Positions 31,577 through 42,664 of a DNA stretch of 64,000 bases are shown in pieces (the stretch's first letter is position 1; every line of letters starts with the position of its first letter). The position numbers and the translations under genes were made by a program. The notes below the pieces were generated by a model. The model ran no database searches. It was not told the origin of the DNA and saw only the letters and a list, made by a program, of their open reading frames with translations. This stretch comes from Tridacna crocea (lineage: Eukaryota; Mollusca; Bivalvia; Cardiida; Cardiidae): positions 35,744,619-35,808,618 of the forward strand of contig OX031071.1 of the NCBI GenBank assembly GCA_943736015.1, written 5' to 3'.

Positions 31577-32410
31577 TTTTAGGCCGTGTCACGGAAAAAG
31601 GGGGCTTCATGCGAAAAGTCCGCCCAAAGCCATTTCTCCACATCTGCAGGACCAAATGATTATTATGAAACCTCATATTCTGAACCCTTTGGAACAATGC
31701 ACAAGTAAGGCTTTCCAGGTTTCTCATTTTGAGGCTGCGTCACGGAAAAAGGGGCCTTCATGCAAAAAATTATTTTTCACTAATATCTCCTACATCAGTG
31801 CTCAAAACTTTGCAAAATTTCAAATCTGAACATGTTGGAATATTGCCCAGATATCTCTTTCTCGGTTTCTCAGTTTGAGGCTGGGTCATGGAAAAAGGGG
31901 GGCTTCATGCAAAAAATATTATATATATTTTTTTTTTAATAGCTCCCAACATTAGTGCTCAAAAGTTCATGAAATTTCAAATCTGAACTTATTGGAACAT
32001 TGCCCAGATACCTCTTCTCCGTTTTCTCATTTTCAGGCTGCATCACAGAAAAAGGGGGCTTCATGTAAAAAATCTTTTTTTTGATACCTCTTTCCCAGTT
32101 TCTCAATTACAGGTTGCATCACGGATAAAGGAGGCTTCATTTAAAAATTGTTTATCTCTAATATCTCCTACATTAGTGCTCAAAAGTTCATGAAATTTCA
32201 AATCTGAACTTGTTGGAACATTTCCCAGATGCTTCTTCCCTGGTTTCTCAATTTCAGGCTGCATCACAGAAAAAGGGGGCTTCATATAAAAAATCGTTTT
32301 ATGTAGTATCTCCTACATTACTGCTCCAAATTTCATGTAATTTTGAAATTGAATTATTATTTTGAAAATGCCACAAAGCATTTGTATTTATTTCAACTAT
32401 GCAATATTGT
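31577..32410 (+). mobile_element. pearl-like body, ATGCTCCCC type, ends missing
   Basis: Tandem units with GGCTGCATCACGGA, AAAAAGGGGGCTTCATG and TCCTACATTAGTGCTCAA, as at 19010. It abuts the tail of the nested element; neither end is present. Confidence 0.6.
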
Positions 32411-32510
32411 TTTAAGGGAAAAGATGGCTTAAAGATGGCTCAAAACAATGGCTGAACAGACAGTTTTAAAACAAAAAGTGGAGGGCAAGCAAACGGAAAT
32501 CAGTTCTTTT

Positions 32511-33838
32511 TAGCTCACCTAAGCACAACATGCTCAAGGGGAGCTTTTAGGATCACCCGGTGTCTGTCGTGTGTCAGTGCGTTGTGCGTTGTCAACAATT
32601 CTTTAAACATCAACTCCTCCTAAACTGCTGGGTGGATTTGGACCAAACTTGGCTGGAATGTTCTTTGGGAGGTCCTCTTAAAAAGTGTTCACAGAAATTT
32701 GATTTCATCAAAAACTCTGGTTGCCATGGCAACCAAATGGAATTTTTTAGGGAATTCTTTAAAAATCTTCTCCTCTGAAACCGCTGGTCAGATTTTGGAA
32801 TAATTTCACAGATATGTTCCTTGGGTGACCCTTTTCAGAAATTGATCGTAAAATTTTGATCCATCAAAAAATGTGGCTCAGGTGAATGGGGGCTTCTTGC
32901 ACCATATAGAAATGAAGGAATTCTGAAAAATTCTTCTTCTCTGAAACCGCTAGTCAGATTTTGAAATAATTTCACAGGATTGTTCCTTGAGTGACCCTTT
33001 TCAAAAAGTGTTCGTAAAATTTTGATCCGTCAAAAAATGTGGCTCTGGTGAATGGGGGCTACTTGCACTATACGGAAATTAAGAAATTCTTAAAAATTCT
33101 TCTTCTCTGAAAGGGCTGGTCAGAATTTGAAATAATTTCACAGAGATGTTCCTTGAATGACCCTTTCCAGAAAGTGTTCGTGAAATTTTGATCTGTCAAG
33201 AAACACAGCTCTGGTGAATAGGGGCTACTTGCACTATAGGGAAATGTGGGAATTCTCAAAAATTCTTCTTCTCTGAAACCGCTATGATTTTGAAATAATT
33301 TCACAGAAATGTTCCTTGGATGACCCTGTTTAAAAATTGTTTGTGAAATTTTGGTCCATCAAGAAACATGGCTCTGGTGAATGGGGGCTTCTTGCACTAT
33401 ATGGCAATGAAGAAATTCTTTAAAATTCTTCTTCTCTGAAACGGCTGATCAGATTTTGAAATGACCTCACAGAAATGTTCCTCAAAAATTGTTGGTAAAA
33501 TGCTGATTTGTCTAGAAACATGGCTCTTGTGAATGGGGCTACTTGCACTATTTGGCCATGAAGAAATTCTTTTTCTCTGAAACGGCTGGGCTGATCAGAT
33601 TTTGAAATAATTTCTCAGAAATGTTTCTTAGCTAATCCTTTTCAAAAAGTGCTCTAGAAATTTTGATCCATTAAGAAACATGGCTCTGATGACTGTAGGC
33701 TATTTACACTATACAGACATGAAGAAATTCTTAAAAATTCCTCTTCTCTGAAAGGGCTGATTACATTTTGAAAGAAATGGCTATGGTTCTCTCAGAAATT
33801 CAGGTGAGCAATCCAGAGCCATCTTGGCCCTCTTGTTT
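32511..33838 (+). mobile_element. pearl/Helentron-like element type 2
   Basis: TAGCTCACCTAAGCACAAC head, TGTCAACAATTCTTTAAAC, about six units with GAAACCGCTGGTCAGATTTT, 3' CAGGTGAGCAATCCAGAGCC, hairpin then TCTTGTTT. Complete in structure, without protein. Confidence 0.8.
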
Positions 33839-34185
33839 ACGAGGATAGTACTGTATTTTAAAAATTCCTAGTTTTTTAAACACAGTGTAGATTGGCATAC
33901 ACATTTAATTTTTATTGAAAGTAATGTGATTTCTGTTCTTTTAAATTGTGAACTGGCATAGAAGAGGATTAAATGAATGAAACCATAGACCAGTCTATCT
34001 GTTCACAGAGAAACAAGGTTCGGTGTGTGGAACTTCTTTAGCTATTCTTCACCCCTTTATAATCCGATCCCCTATACAAACCAACTTTTTTTTCTTGGTC
34101 TGAGTGAGGGTAGGTATAGACAGGTTATACTGTATTTTCAAAATGTGTGTATTACATAAATTGGTTTGTAAGTGGTGAAAATCAT
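33839..34185. other. unassigned intron sequence
   Basis: Nothing recognised on either strand. Confidence 0.4.
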
Positions 34186-34343
34186 TTAGAGCTACAGATA
34201 GGAAGAGTGATTTTGATTAAACAATTTGAAATATTAATAGAATTAATTGTCCACTAAAACCCTTGATCATCAGTACCCACAACATAGGGAAATGATGGAT
34301 TTAGAAATTAGAATACTATTATTACCACTTTTCTGAAGCTCTG
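34186..34343. mobile_element. MITE family D, centre deleted, next to an exon
   Basis: TAGAGCTACAGATAGGAAGAG left end, ACCCACAACATAGGG from one palindrome arm only, right end GAAGCTCTG. It stops 20 bp before the acceptor of the exon at 34364. Confidence 0.7.
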
Positions 34344-34363
34344 ATCATTGTTTATATTTTAAG

Positions 34364-34415
34364 GCATCAGACAATACATTTACAAGCACAACAACTGTCA
34401 CTATTACCGTGAATG
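34364..34415 (+). CDS. cadherin-EGF gene, exon: last strands of cadherin repeat 2
   Basis: Acceptor TATATTTTAAG, donor AATG|GTAAGT; phase 0 in, phase 1 out, 52 nt. It encodes ASDNTFTSTTTVTITVN, which directly extends LNVE of the previous exon to V-E-A-S-D, the 'V-x-A-x-D' signature near the end of cadherin repeats, followed by the alternating T-V-T-I-T-V strand. The next domain is EGF, so the cadherin part stops here. Confidence 0.85.
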
Positions 34416-34675
34416 GTAAGTATGGAATATTTTTGTAATCAGTATGTTTTCTTTCATAAAGTAGTTATTTTTTGGAGTACGAGATGTACAATAAATATCC
34501 TACAATCATCCTCATTTATCTGGGTTTGTTAGCTCGGGTGTTTTCAAAGAAAACATTGAGTTATTTACGTAGCCATAGCTTTCTTGTTATCTGCACTGTC
34601 ATTGTGCAAAAACGTTCACATTTTTTATCACTGTAATTACTGAAGATATTTATTTTGAACTTGGAAAAGCTGTTA

Positions 34676-34810
34676 GGCATGGGAAACCCATACAACAAGG
34701 GTGGGCAGCCATCAAATTATTTTTGACATAGGTATGCTCCATTTTGAACTTGGTATTTTCACTGAAAAGTAACCCTGGGATTGTTGACACCCACATGCAG
34801 TGCTCTTGTT
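34676..34810 (+). repeat. pearl-like tail remnant
   Basis: The text resembles 25600-25720 (TATTTTCACTGAA, CATGCAGTGCTCTTG) and ends in GCTCTTGTTTT. Confidence 0.4.
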
Positions 34811-34877
34811 TTGTCCTGCAACCAAATTTTTGTACTTTCTAGCAGATGGTATAAAGATTATATGGTTATTAACATGC

Positions 34878-35116
34878 TTAACCCATTACCACACGAGAAA
34901 AATTTAGACTGGTCTAAATTGAAAGCATTTGCAGACGACAAAATAAAGGTGACTGAAAAATTGAAATTTGTTCTGGGAAGGGTAGAAAACACTGTGGGAA
35001 AAGGAGAAAATGCTGGTTACCAGCATTTACCAGCATTTTCTCCTTTTCCCACAGTGTTTTCAAAAGGCTTCTTCCTCAGGGGCGTCAAAAGTAGGGATTG
35101 TGCGGTAATGGGTTAA
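34878..35116 (+). mobile_element. MITE family A with duplicated hairpin tip
   Basis: TTAACCCATTACCACACGAG start. The tip reads CTGGTTACCAGCATTTACCAG, an 11-bp local duplication. It ends GGTAATGGGTTAA. Confidence 0.9.
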
Positions 35117-35197
35117 AAGAAGGCACCATTGAAATACTTATTATCACCAGTAATCACCAGTTGCATTAGAGTTAGCTCTCTTTTAACATTCCTATGC

Positions 35198-35662
35198 ATA
35201 TGGCTTGCAACTTTTGAAAAGGGATCTCAGAGCTCTAGATAGAGGGAGTGATTTTGATTTCAAAGTTGAAAATATTAATAATTCTCCACTAAACCCTATG
35301 TTGTGGGTACTCATTAGAATCGTCTCATCAAGACAATTCTAATGAGTACCCACAACATAGGGTTTGGAAGGGAAACAATGGATTAAGAATACCACCACTC
35401 CCTCTTATATGGAGCTTTGGATCTTCAGACATTTGCATAAAAGTGTCGTGTTGGATCAGCCTTGGCAGTCTGCGCAGGCTAATCTGAAATGTCACTATAA
35501 ATTTTTATGTGATTTTCCTGTTTTGGTTAAGTCTACTGTAGCACAAAATCGAAAGTGGTAATAAAGTGGTATCTCAGATTGGCCTGCACAGAATCCATGT
35601 AGGTTGATCAGAGACAACATGCATAATGTCCAAATGCCCCTTTTGCATGTTGTAGGCCATAT
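35198..35662. mobile_element. MITE family G carrying a MITE D
   Basis: Terminal repeats ATATGGCTTGCAAC and TTGCATGTTGTAGGCCATAT. The interior has TGGATCAGCC and GCGCAGGCTAATCTG as in copies at 42992, 47335 and 63282. A MITE D sits after AAAAGGGATCT. Confidence 0.8.
35228..35419. mobile_element. MITE family D, complete, target duplication GATCT
   Basis: Terminal repeats CAGAGCTCTAGATAGAGGGA and its near complement ending GGAGCTTTG; central palindrome of about 75 bp with arms TATGTTGTGGGTACTCATTA. GATCT is present at 35223-35227 and 35420-35424. Length 192 bp. Confidence 0.85.
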
Positions 35663-36072
35663 AGGGTGAGAAAATGAACATAGCCCACAAGGCAGGATGA
35701 CATTATCAGAACCTTTATGGTACCTATAACATAGCCAAATTGTTGATGAATCTATAAGGGGAAGATAACATTAGAGATGCAAGCCTGACAACACTTTTCA
35801 GATTCTGGATTGCAATGAAAAGTGCCTCCTTTAGCTCAAATAGCGCTGCTTGATTGTATTTCATATGTAATACCATGATCCAGGAAATAGGGCTAGAGGT
35901 GCCTGTAACTTGAAGAGTTATTGGTCTATGAATAGATTAATATTTTTTTTCATATTTTATAAAGAAAAAACATACAGCTGTATCGTCATTGCTTGGCACT
36001 GATACAAAATGGTTGTTTGGTCTCTATATATTTTGGATAATATTGTGTGTCCAAAAGGATGTACAAGACTTG
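35663..36072. other. unassigned intron sequence
   Basis: No element or exon recognised. Confidence 0.4.
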
Positions 36073-36286
36073 TTAACCCTTATCCTGCTATATAACTAAA
36101 ATTAATTTTTTCAATTCTATACTAATAACCCAAACATTACTGTTTTAAAGTTGTAAGTTGAGGAATAATATCTGCTTATCAGACAGTGTAGATCAAAGAT
36201 CAGACTGCATGTTCTGTGCAGGCTGATCTTTGATCTACACTGTCCGCAAAAGGTCTGCCAGTCGCACTTAGCAGCCAAAGGGTTAA
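36073..36286 (+). mobile_element. MITE family F, complete
   Basis: TTAACCCTTATCCTGC start, palindrome GACAGTGTAGATCAAAGATC at 36182-36201 with complement to 36244, end GCAGCCAAAGGGTTAA. 214 bp including both TTAA. Confidence 0.9.
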
Positions 36287-36450
36287 TGGTTTCACTACTG
36301 ATCACAGATTTGATTATGTATGTGGGCAGTGATACTTAATCTGCAGTATGACTTTTAATCTACGCTGTCTGTTTTTTTTGCAGAATATTTTGACAGGCGT
36401 CTTTAGTATTCATTGAGAATGTCCATTTCATTCATACAAAATTGTAATAG

Positions 36451-36689
36451 TTAACCATTTACCAGATGGCGGAATTTTAGCCATGTCCAGATTTATAGCA
36501 TTTGCAGACTCTTCAATTCAAACAATTTCAGTGTGACTCAAATGGTGCAATTATTTATTGATAGGGTAGAAAATATTAAGGGAAAAGGAAAAATGCTGGT
36601 AACCAGCATTTTCTCCTTTTCTCATAATGTTTTTAAAAGGCCACTTTGTAAAGGTCGTCAAAACTCACCAGTATCTGGTAATGGGTCAA
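36451..36689 (+). mobile_element. MITE family A
   Basis: TTAACCATTTACCAGATGG start, palindrome about CTGGTAACCAG, end GGTAATGGGTCAA. Confidence 0.8.
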
Positions 36690-37613
36690 TGACTCAATAC
36701 ATGTTTCTGATCTATCAGCATGCATCTAATTGCATGTATGATTTGAACTTTTACTTCAGTAGATCGTGTTTTTTCCCTTCAGTTTTGAATGATTATCACA
36801 AGTTTTAATCTTTGTTTTGACACATAAAAGCATGGTTATAGTTAACTAGAGGCCAGATAAATGAGGTTGATTTTGGCCCATATTTAATAACTATTTTTAG
36901 TTGCATTATTGGTGTAATTTTTTAGTTAGAAGGCTAAAATTTAATAGGCAATGCTGTTGCAAAAGTGGGTCAAATGTGTCTCTTTTGTGCGAAATACTAA
37001 GCAAATCTTCACGCAATTATGAATCGGTAGAAATTGATTTAATATAACAATTATTCTAGTTTTTAACTCTTAAGAGTTTAAACCATCCTTTATAAGCAGA
37101 AAATTTACAATTAAAAAAAAAAGAATCGATCCATGTCAGCCTGCGTGAACTATGTGGGCAAACTTTGGTTGATACCTTTTTGCAGATATATATAAAGCCC
37201 ACTTTAATATTTCTTTCAATATTAGAAAATTCTAATGAGTTTGACTTGGAATGCTATTCACAATTGACATTTAGTGTATGATCACATGCAAAAATAACAT
37301 AATATCTTTCTTCTAGAAATTTGATTTTTAGATGTAGTAAATTTTCCATCTAGTTTTTGCTTCTTGAATTAACATACCATAATATTAACCTTTTTACATG
37401 CTGTTTGTAGTGAGATATGGCCTTTTTGATAACCCAATACATCTTTGAGATAACATTTTTTATGAAATTTAGACACCATTTCCGTACATATCTCTTTGTT
37501 ACTATAAATAGCTAGCTTGTGCAATTGAAAAAAAAAAAAAACTTAAAGGAAAGCAAGGTGTCTCAACCGAATGATAAAGAAAACATTGTTTGTAGAAGAC
37601 AATAATGTTTGTT
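36690..37613. other. unassigned AT-rich intron sequence
   Basis: No exon or repeat boundary recognised; A-runs at 37120 and 37530. Confidence 0.4.
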
Positions 37614-37839
37614 TTAACCCTTTACCACACGATAATGACTGTTAACGCCCCTGAAAAAGAGGCTTTTGAAAATATTGTGGGAAAAGCAGAAAATTCTTAC
37701 CAGCATTTTCTCCTCTTTCCATAATGTTTTTCTTCCTGTTCAAAGAAAAACCTTTTCATTTGGGTTACATTAAAACTGTCATCTGCAAATGCTTTGAATT
37801 TAGACAAGTTTAAAATTTTGTTGTGTAGGAAAGGGTTAA
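37614..37839 (-). mobile_element. MITE family A
   Basis: TTAACCCTTTACCACACGA start, hairpin weakened (AGAAAATTCTTACCAGC), end GTAGGAAAGGGTTAA. Confidence 0.8.
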
Positions 37840-38039
37840 ACAAGGAATAGATCCTTTTACCTATTCTGATTTTTGGAAGAAGTCTAAAGCCATGTTATAA
37901 AAGTCTGTATTTGTTCTTGTGTAGTTTGTGAAACATATAAAATACAAATTAAGACTCACGAGACCCACATGATGATAGACCATAAGCAGTGTGTTTGTCC
38001 TATGGTGCATGATTTTATTTAGTTTTATCACATAACCTC

Positions 38040-38350
38040 CCTTGTTTTCAGTGTAATATACCCTTTACGAATTTTCTTATCTTATACACGTTTGATGACA
38101 CTTTTGTGTGATGTCATTTTTGACGTCATTTTGTACGTATTTCATATAAGTGAATGGGTCTTATGGATAATACCGCGGACCGTGCATTCATGAAGGTTTT
38201 TACATCATCTGATCTATATTTGTGAAATATCATCATGTGATAAAAAGAATCAGATATTAATGGACTTTTGAGATGAAATTTTATTGAACTAGTCCGGGAA
38301 AATGTTAGAACATTTCCCCAGACTCGTTTAATAAAAATCTTCTCTCAAAA
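38040..38350. repeat. local duplication, copy 1
   Basis: CATCTGATCT, TGATAAAAAGAATCAGA, AATAAAAATCTTCTCTCAAA and CAAATCCTATATA recur in order around 38500, 40241, 40530 and 40565. Copy 2 is spread by two insertions (38520-40229 and 40329-40505). Confidence 0.65.
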
Positions 38351-38519
38351 GCCCACTCATGTCAAATCCTATATATCTTATATACCTTTGATATCATAAT
38401 TGTGCATCATGATTTTGTTGCGTCATTTTCTAGGAATTAGATGTAAATGGGTTTTATGGATTTAACTGCAGGTGCATCTACAGATGTTTTTGCATCTTCT
38501 GATCTGTTAATTTCTTAAT

Positions 38520-40229
38520 TAGCTCACCCGAGCACGAAGTGCTCATGGTGAGCTATTGTGATCGTGCCGTGTCTGTTGTCCGTCGTCAACTTTTTACCTT
38601 GTGTACGCTCTAGAGGCCACATTTTCAGTCGGATACTCATGAAAGTTGGTCAGGATGTTTGTCTGGATGATATCTCGAACAAGTTCGAAAATGGGTCATG
38701 TGGAGTCAAAAACTAATGTGTGTTTTTACATTTCTATATTGATACCGTCTGGACCAGGAGATCGGTTATTGTTTATAGATTTAACACTATTGATGATTTC
38801 GTTGTCTGCTATGGGTAGATTTAGACAACTACTGTCAACTGGATTCCGGTTCGAACGGAGCGATTCCTCGTCACTGAAGTTTAGATCTTTCTGTGGAAAA
38901 TCGTTATTTGAGAAAAGATCACTGAAATAATTATACCAATCACATGCTGGTATGCTAGTTTCTACTTCTTTAGTCATACGGTTCTCTTTAATCAATTTCC
39001 AAAACTCTTTAGGGTTTTTACTGGCTGCTTTTAGCGCCTCGCGATTTTTACGAAGAAAGATTTGTTTCTTTTGCTTACATACTGCCCTGAAGCGATTGCG
39101 CTGTGTGATGTACAGATGTGGGGTCAAAAACTAGGTCACTAGGTCAAATCTTAGAAAAACCTTGTGTATGCTCTAGAGGCCACATTTTCAGTCTGATACT
39201 CATGAAAATTGGTCAGGATGTTTGCCTGGATGATATCTTGGACAAGATCGAAAATGGATCATGTGTGGTAAAAAACTAGGCCACTAGGTCACATCTTAGA
39301 GAAACCTTGTGTAGGCTCTAGAGGGCACATTTTCAGTCCAAAACTCTTGAAAGTTGGTCAGAATATTTGCCTTTATGATATCTTAGACGAGTTTGAAAAT
39401 GGGTCATGTCGGGTCAAAAACTAGGTCACTAGGTCAAATGTTAGAAAAACCTTTTGTAGGCTCTAGAGGCCACATTTTCAGTCCAAAACTCTTGTAAGTT
39501 GATCAGAATGTTTTCCTTGATGATATATTAAACAAGTTTGAAAATGGGTCATTGGGGGTTAAAAACTAGGTCAACAGGTCAGATCTTGGAAAAACCTTGT
39601 ATATGCTCTGGATGCCACATTTTCAGTCCAACACTCTTGAAAATTAGTCAGAATGTTTGCCTTTATAATATCTTGGGTGAGTTTGAAAATGGGTCATGTT
39701 GGGTAAAACTGGGTCAATTGGTCAAATGTTATAAACACCTTTTGTATGCTCTGGAGGACACATTTTTAGTCTAATACTCCTAAAACTTGTTCATAATATT
39801 TGTCCTAGTGATACCTTGAATTGAGTTTGAAAATGGGTCATGTGGAGTCAAAAACTAGGTCAATGGGTCAAATATTAGAAAAACCTTGTGTACACTCTAG
39901 AGGCTACATTTTCTGCCTGATACTCTTTAGACTTGGTCAGAATATTTGTTTTGGTGATGTCTCAAAAGAGTTTGATAATGGGTAATTGTCGGGTCCAAAA
40001 CTAGGTCATTTGATGAAATCTTAGAAAAACATTTTGTACGCTGTAGAGGCCACATTTTCAGTCAGATACTCATGAAACTTGGCCAGAATATTTGTCTTAT
40101 TGATATCTCAAAAGTGTTTGATGATGGGTAATGTCTGATAAAACACTAGGTCACTGGGAAACTAGGTGGTGCATGTTTGGTCAATAGACTCAGGTGAGTG
40201 ATTTCAGGGCCATCATGGCCCTCTTGTTT
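38520..40229 (+). mobile_element. pearl/Helentron-like element type 3 with captured LINE piece
   Basis: TAGCTCACCCGAGCACGAAG head, tandem units of about 145 bp (GGCCACATTTTCAGTC; GAAAATGGGTCATGT; AACTAGGTCACTAGGTCA). 3' CTCAGGTGAGTGATTTCAGG, hairpin GGGCCATCATGGCCC and TCTTGTTTT. A 405-bp LINE-derived segment replaces part of the first repeats. Confidence 0.8.
38716..39120 (-). pseudogene. LINE reverse-transcriptase fragment
   Basis: On the minus strand an open frame of about 133 codons contains FWKLIKENRM, WYNYFSDLF and SVKSINNNRSPGPDGI. These fit the stretch between endonuclease and reverse-transcriptase domains of LINE ORF2 proteins, ending at the S-P-G-P-D-G motif (RT block 1). Neither LINE end nor a poly-A is present. 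GTCAAAAACTA stands at both borders (38705-38715, 39123-39133), but this is also part of the host tandem unit, so it may not be a target duplication. The frame is still open, suggesting a fairly recent acquisition. Confidence 0.8.
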
Positions 40230-40328
40230 TGTTATTTGATAAAAAGAATCTGACATTCGATGGCATTTGTTGTAAAATTTTATTAAATTCATCAAGAAAA
40301 CTGATTATTAAGCTCACCAAAGGCTTGC

Positions 40329-40505
40329 TTAACCCTTTCCCAAACAAGCCCTTGTTTTTACGTGTAACAAGCAATTTCTCCTTTTCCCACAGTGTTTTCT
40401 ACCCATTTGGAGAACTTTCTGCCATTTTTATCAAATTTGGAATTGTCGTCTGCAAACTCTTTGAGTTTGGAAGAATCTAAAATTTGTCGTCTGGGAAAGG
40501 GTTAA
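40329..40505 (-). mobile_element. MITE family C, internally deleted
   Basis: TTAACCCTTTCCCAAAC start. After TTTTTACGTG it jumps to the hairpin second half TAACAAGCAATTTCTCC. It ends GGGAAAGGGTTAA. Confidence 0.85.
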
Positions 40506-41468
40506 TAACATTTTTCCTGCACTCTTTTAATAAAATTTTATCTCAAACGCCAACTCGTATCAGATCCTATATATACTCACCCTGTCTCACACAACAAAGT
40601 TACGGGGAAATTCTGGAATCATGCTGACTGTCTGTCCATCAGTAGAATAATTTTATGTCTACCTCTCCTGCAATCTGGTACTTATTTTTTTTAAATTTTG
40701 ATAACGTCTGTCCTGTTCTGAGACTTTGTGTACCTACATTTTGATCATGATTGGTTATATATTTGGAACTAAATCACCAGTTTGAATTAAAACTCATCAG
40801 TTGTTACTTGGTAAAGACTTCAGATAGTAAGGATTGTTGGTAAAGTGCCCAGCTGGACCAAATTTTTTTCCAAGGACAGCCATTACATATCATTTAGTTA
40901 TTTACTTATCATTAGTTATCATTTACATTCTTAATATATCTCTCCCTGCTGAACATTATTTTAGCGAAGATTATGTGTTAAAGCAAAGAATTTGTGTAGT
41001 GTCCATGATTGGTGTCAATATTCATAACCCTACGATCCTGAGTTTAATTCCTGGGAGTGGGCGTCAACTTCGGGACTTTCCATTGGCTTACATGTTCTGC
41101 TCAAGTACTAGTGTAGTTCCCATGAAGCATAATCAAGAGAGATTAGCATAAGTTGCAACAACTTGTTTCTCAATCAATGTAAAATAGATATTTTTATACA
41201 TAGAGAAGAAAAATACATGTAAGTAAAACAGCTTGTAAAGTAAATTCCAGAAAAGCCTGGGAAAGTGATACACAGTATATTTTTTTCATTAAAAAAAGTA
41301 AAAGAGAAACTTTTTGTAGCAGATGATTTATCATATTCCTCCAATATGTTAAAGCCTCTCTTCTGAAAGGTAGTGGGGTGGGTAGATGCACTTTTGCTGC
41401 ACCGAAATACTGATGACAATGGAATGACGTATTTACCAGCCAGCAAAAGTTTAGACTCATTCAAAACC
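40506..41468. other. unassigned, with a possible SINE trace
   Basis: CCTGAGTTTAATTCCTGGGAG at 41036-41056 in two parts (CCTGAGTTTAA, TTCCTGGGAG) resembles a decayed tRNA B-box region, with GTGCCCAGCTGGACC at 40846. Otherwise nothing recognised. Confidence 0.35.
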
Positions 41469-41693
41469 TTAACCCTTTCCCAAACAAGCCCTGGTTTTTA
41501 CGTGTCTGCAGTAAAAGTCTTGAAAACACTGTGGGAAAAGGAGAAATTGCTCGTAACGAGCAATTTCTCCTTTTCCCACAGTGTTTCTACCTTTTTTGAG
41601 AACTTTCTGCCATTTTCTCAAAGTCTAAAATTGTCGTCTGCAACCTCTTTCAGTTTGGAAGAGTCCAAAATGTGTCGTTTGGGAAAGGGTTAA
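41469..41693 (-). mobile_element. MITE family C, complete
   Basis: TTAACCCTTTCCCAAAC start, flawless 60-bp palindrome about CTCGTAACGAG (41526-41586), end GGGAAAGGGTTAA. Confidence 0.95.
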
Positions 41694-41810
41694 CTGTTGT
41701 CGGGCAAGTCTAAAATTTTGATAAAACATAGTTCCTCCATTTTTCATCCTTTCACTTGTCATTTGTATTTCTCCATTGAGCCTCTATCATGATGCTTCAT
41801 GGTTTATACC

Positions 41811-41878
41811 GAACTCTTTACCAGACAGCACAAATTTAGACTTGCCTAAATTGAGAGCATTTGTGGACCCCAAATTAA
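41811..41878 (+). repeat. MITE family A, left arm fragment
   Basis: CTCTTTACCAGACAGC, CTTGCCTAAATTGAGAGC, then cut by the next copy at its TTAA. Confidence 0.65.
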
Positions 41879-42103
41879 CTCTTTACCACACAACAAAATT
41901 TTAAACTGGTTCAACTTGAAAGCATTTGCAGGTGACAAGATAAAGGTGACTGAAAAATTGAAATTTGTTCTGGGAAGGGTTGAAAACACTGTGGGAAAAG
42001 GAGAAAATGCTGGTTACCAGCATTTTCTCCTTTTCCTACAGTGTTTTCAAAAGGCTTCATTCTCAGGGGCGTCAAAAGTAGGGAGTGTGTGGTAATGGGT
42101 TAA
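41875..42103 (+). mobile_element. MITE family A, complete
   Basis: TTAACTCTTTACCACAC start, palindrome about CTGGTTACCAG, right arm GGGGCGTCAAAAGTAGG, end GGTAATGGGTTAA. Confidence 0.95.
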
Positions 42104-42325
42104 ACAGACTAAACTAATACATTTTGAGCCATGTTCTTTAGAAAAGTAGCCTAGTGCATCTGCAAAAAGTATCAACCCATGTCAGCTTACATTGATTGCT
42201 CAGGCTAAAAGGGATCAAAATTGTGCTATTGGTAAATTTTCTGTATGTCTAACAACTGTTCTTCCTAATTGTTTAGTTCTTACCAATGAAATGAAAGTTG
42301 TGGATCCCTAATCACACTGGTGGTA

Positions 42326-42473
42326 AACTTCATATTCAGAGCCAATGGCCCCAATGAGAAAATGTTGTGTTAGTCTTCTGTTTCTGAATATTTTGGCTGA
42401 AAAACAGCTTCCAGTAATGGAAGACCAACACAACATTTTCTCATTGGGGCCATTGGCTCTGAATATGAAGTTA
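42326..42473. repeat. inverted repeat, 53-bp arms
   Basis: AACTTCATATTCAGAGCCAA at 42326 is matched by its complement ending 42473; the arms differ at one or two sites and enclose a 42-nt loop. About 190 bp upstream of the first EGF exon. Confidence 0.9.
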
Positions 42474-42664
42474 TATACCCGTGAGTCATGTGATGACTTG
42501 CTTAGTATGGTTGATCAAAGAGATGCATTCAGCTTCCTTTTGTCAGAGGGTGGCTCACTTTGTATTAGAAAGGGTAGAATGAATTGTTGTAAAAGTGTGG
42601 GAATTGTTTGATGAAGCATTAAATCACATTTATCATTTTCCATTCCATTAACACTTGTTTGTAG

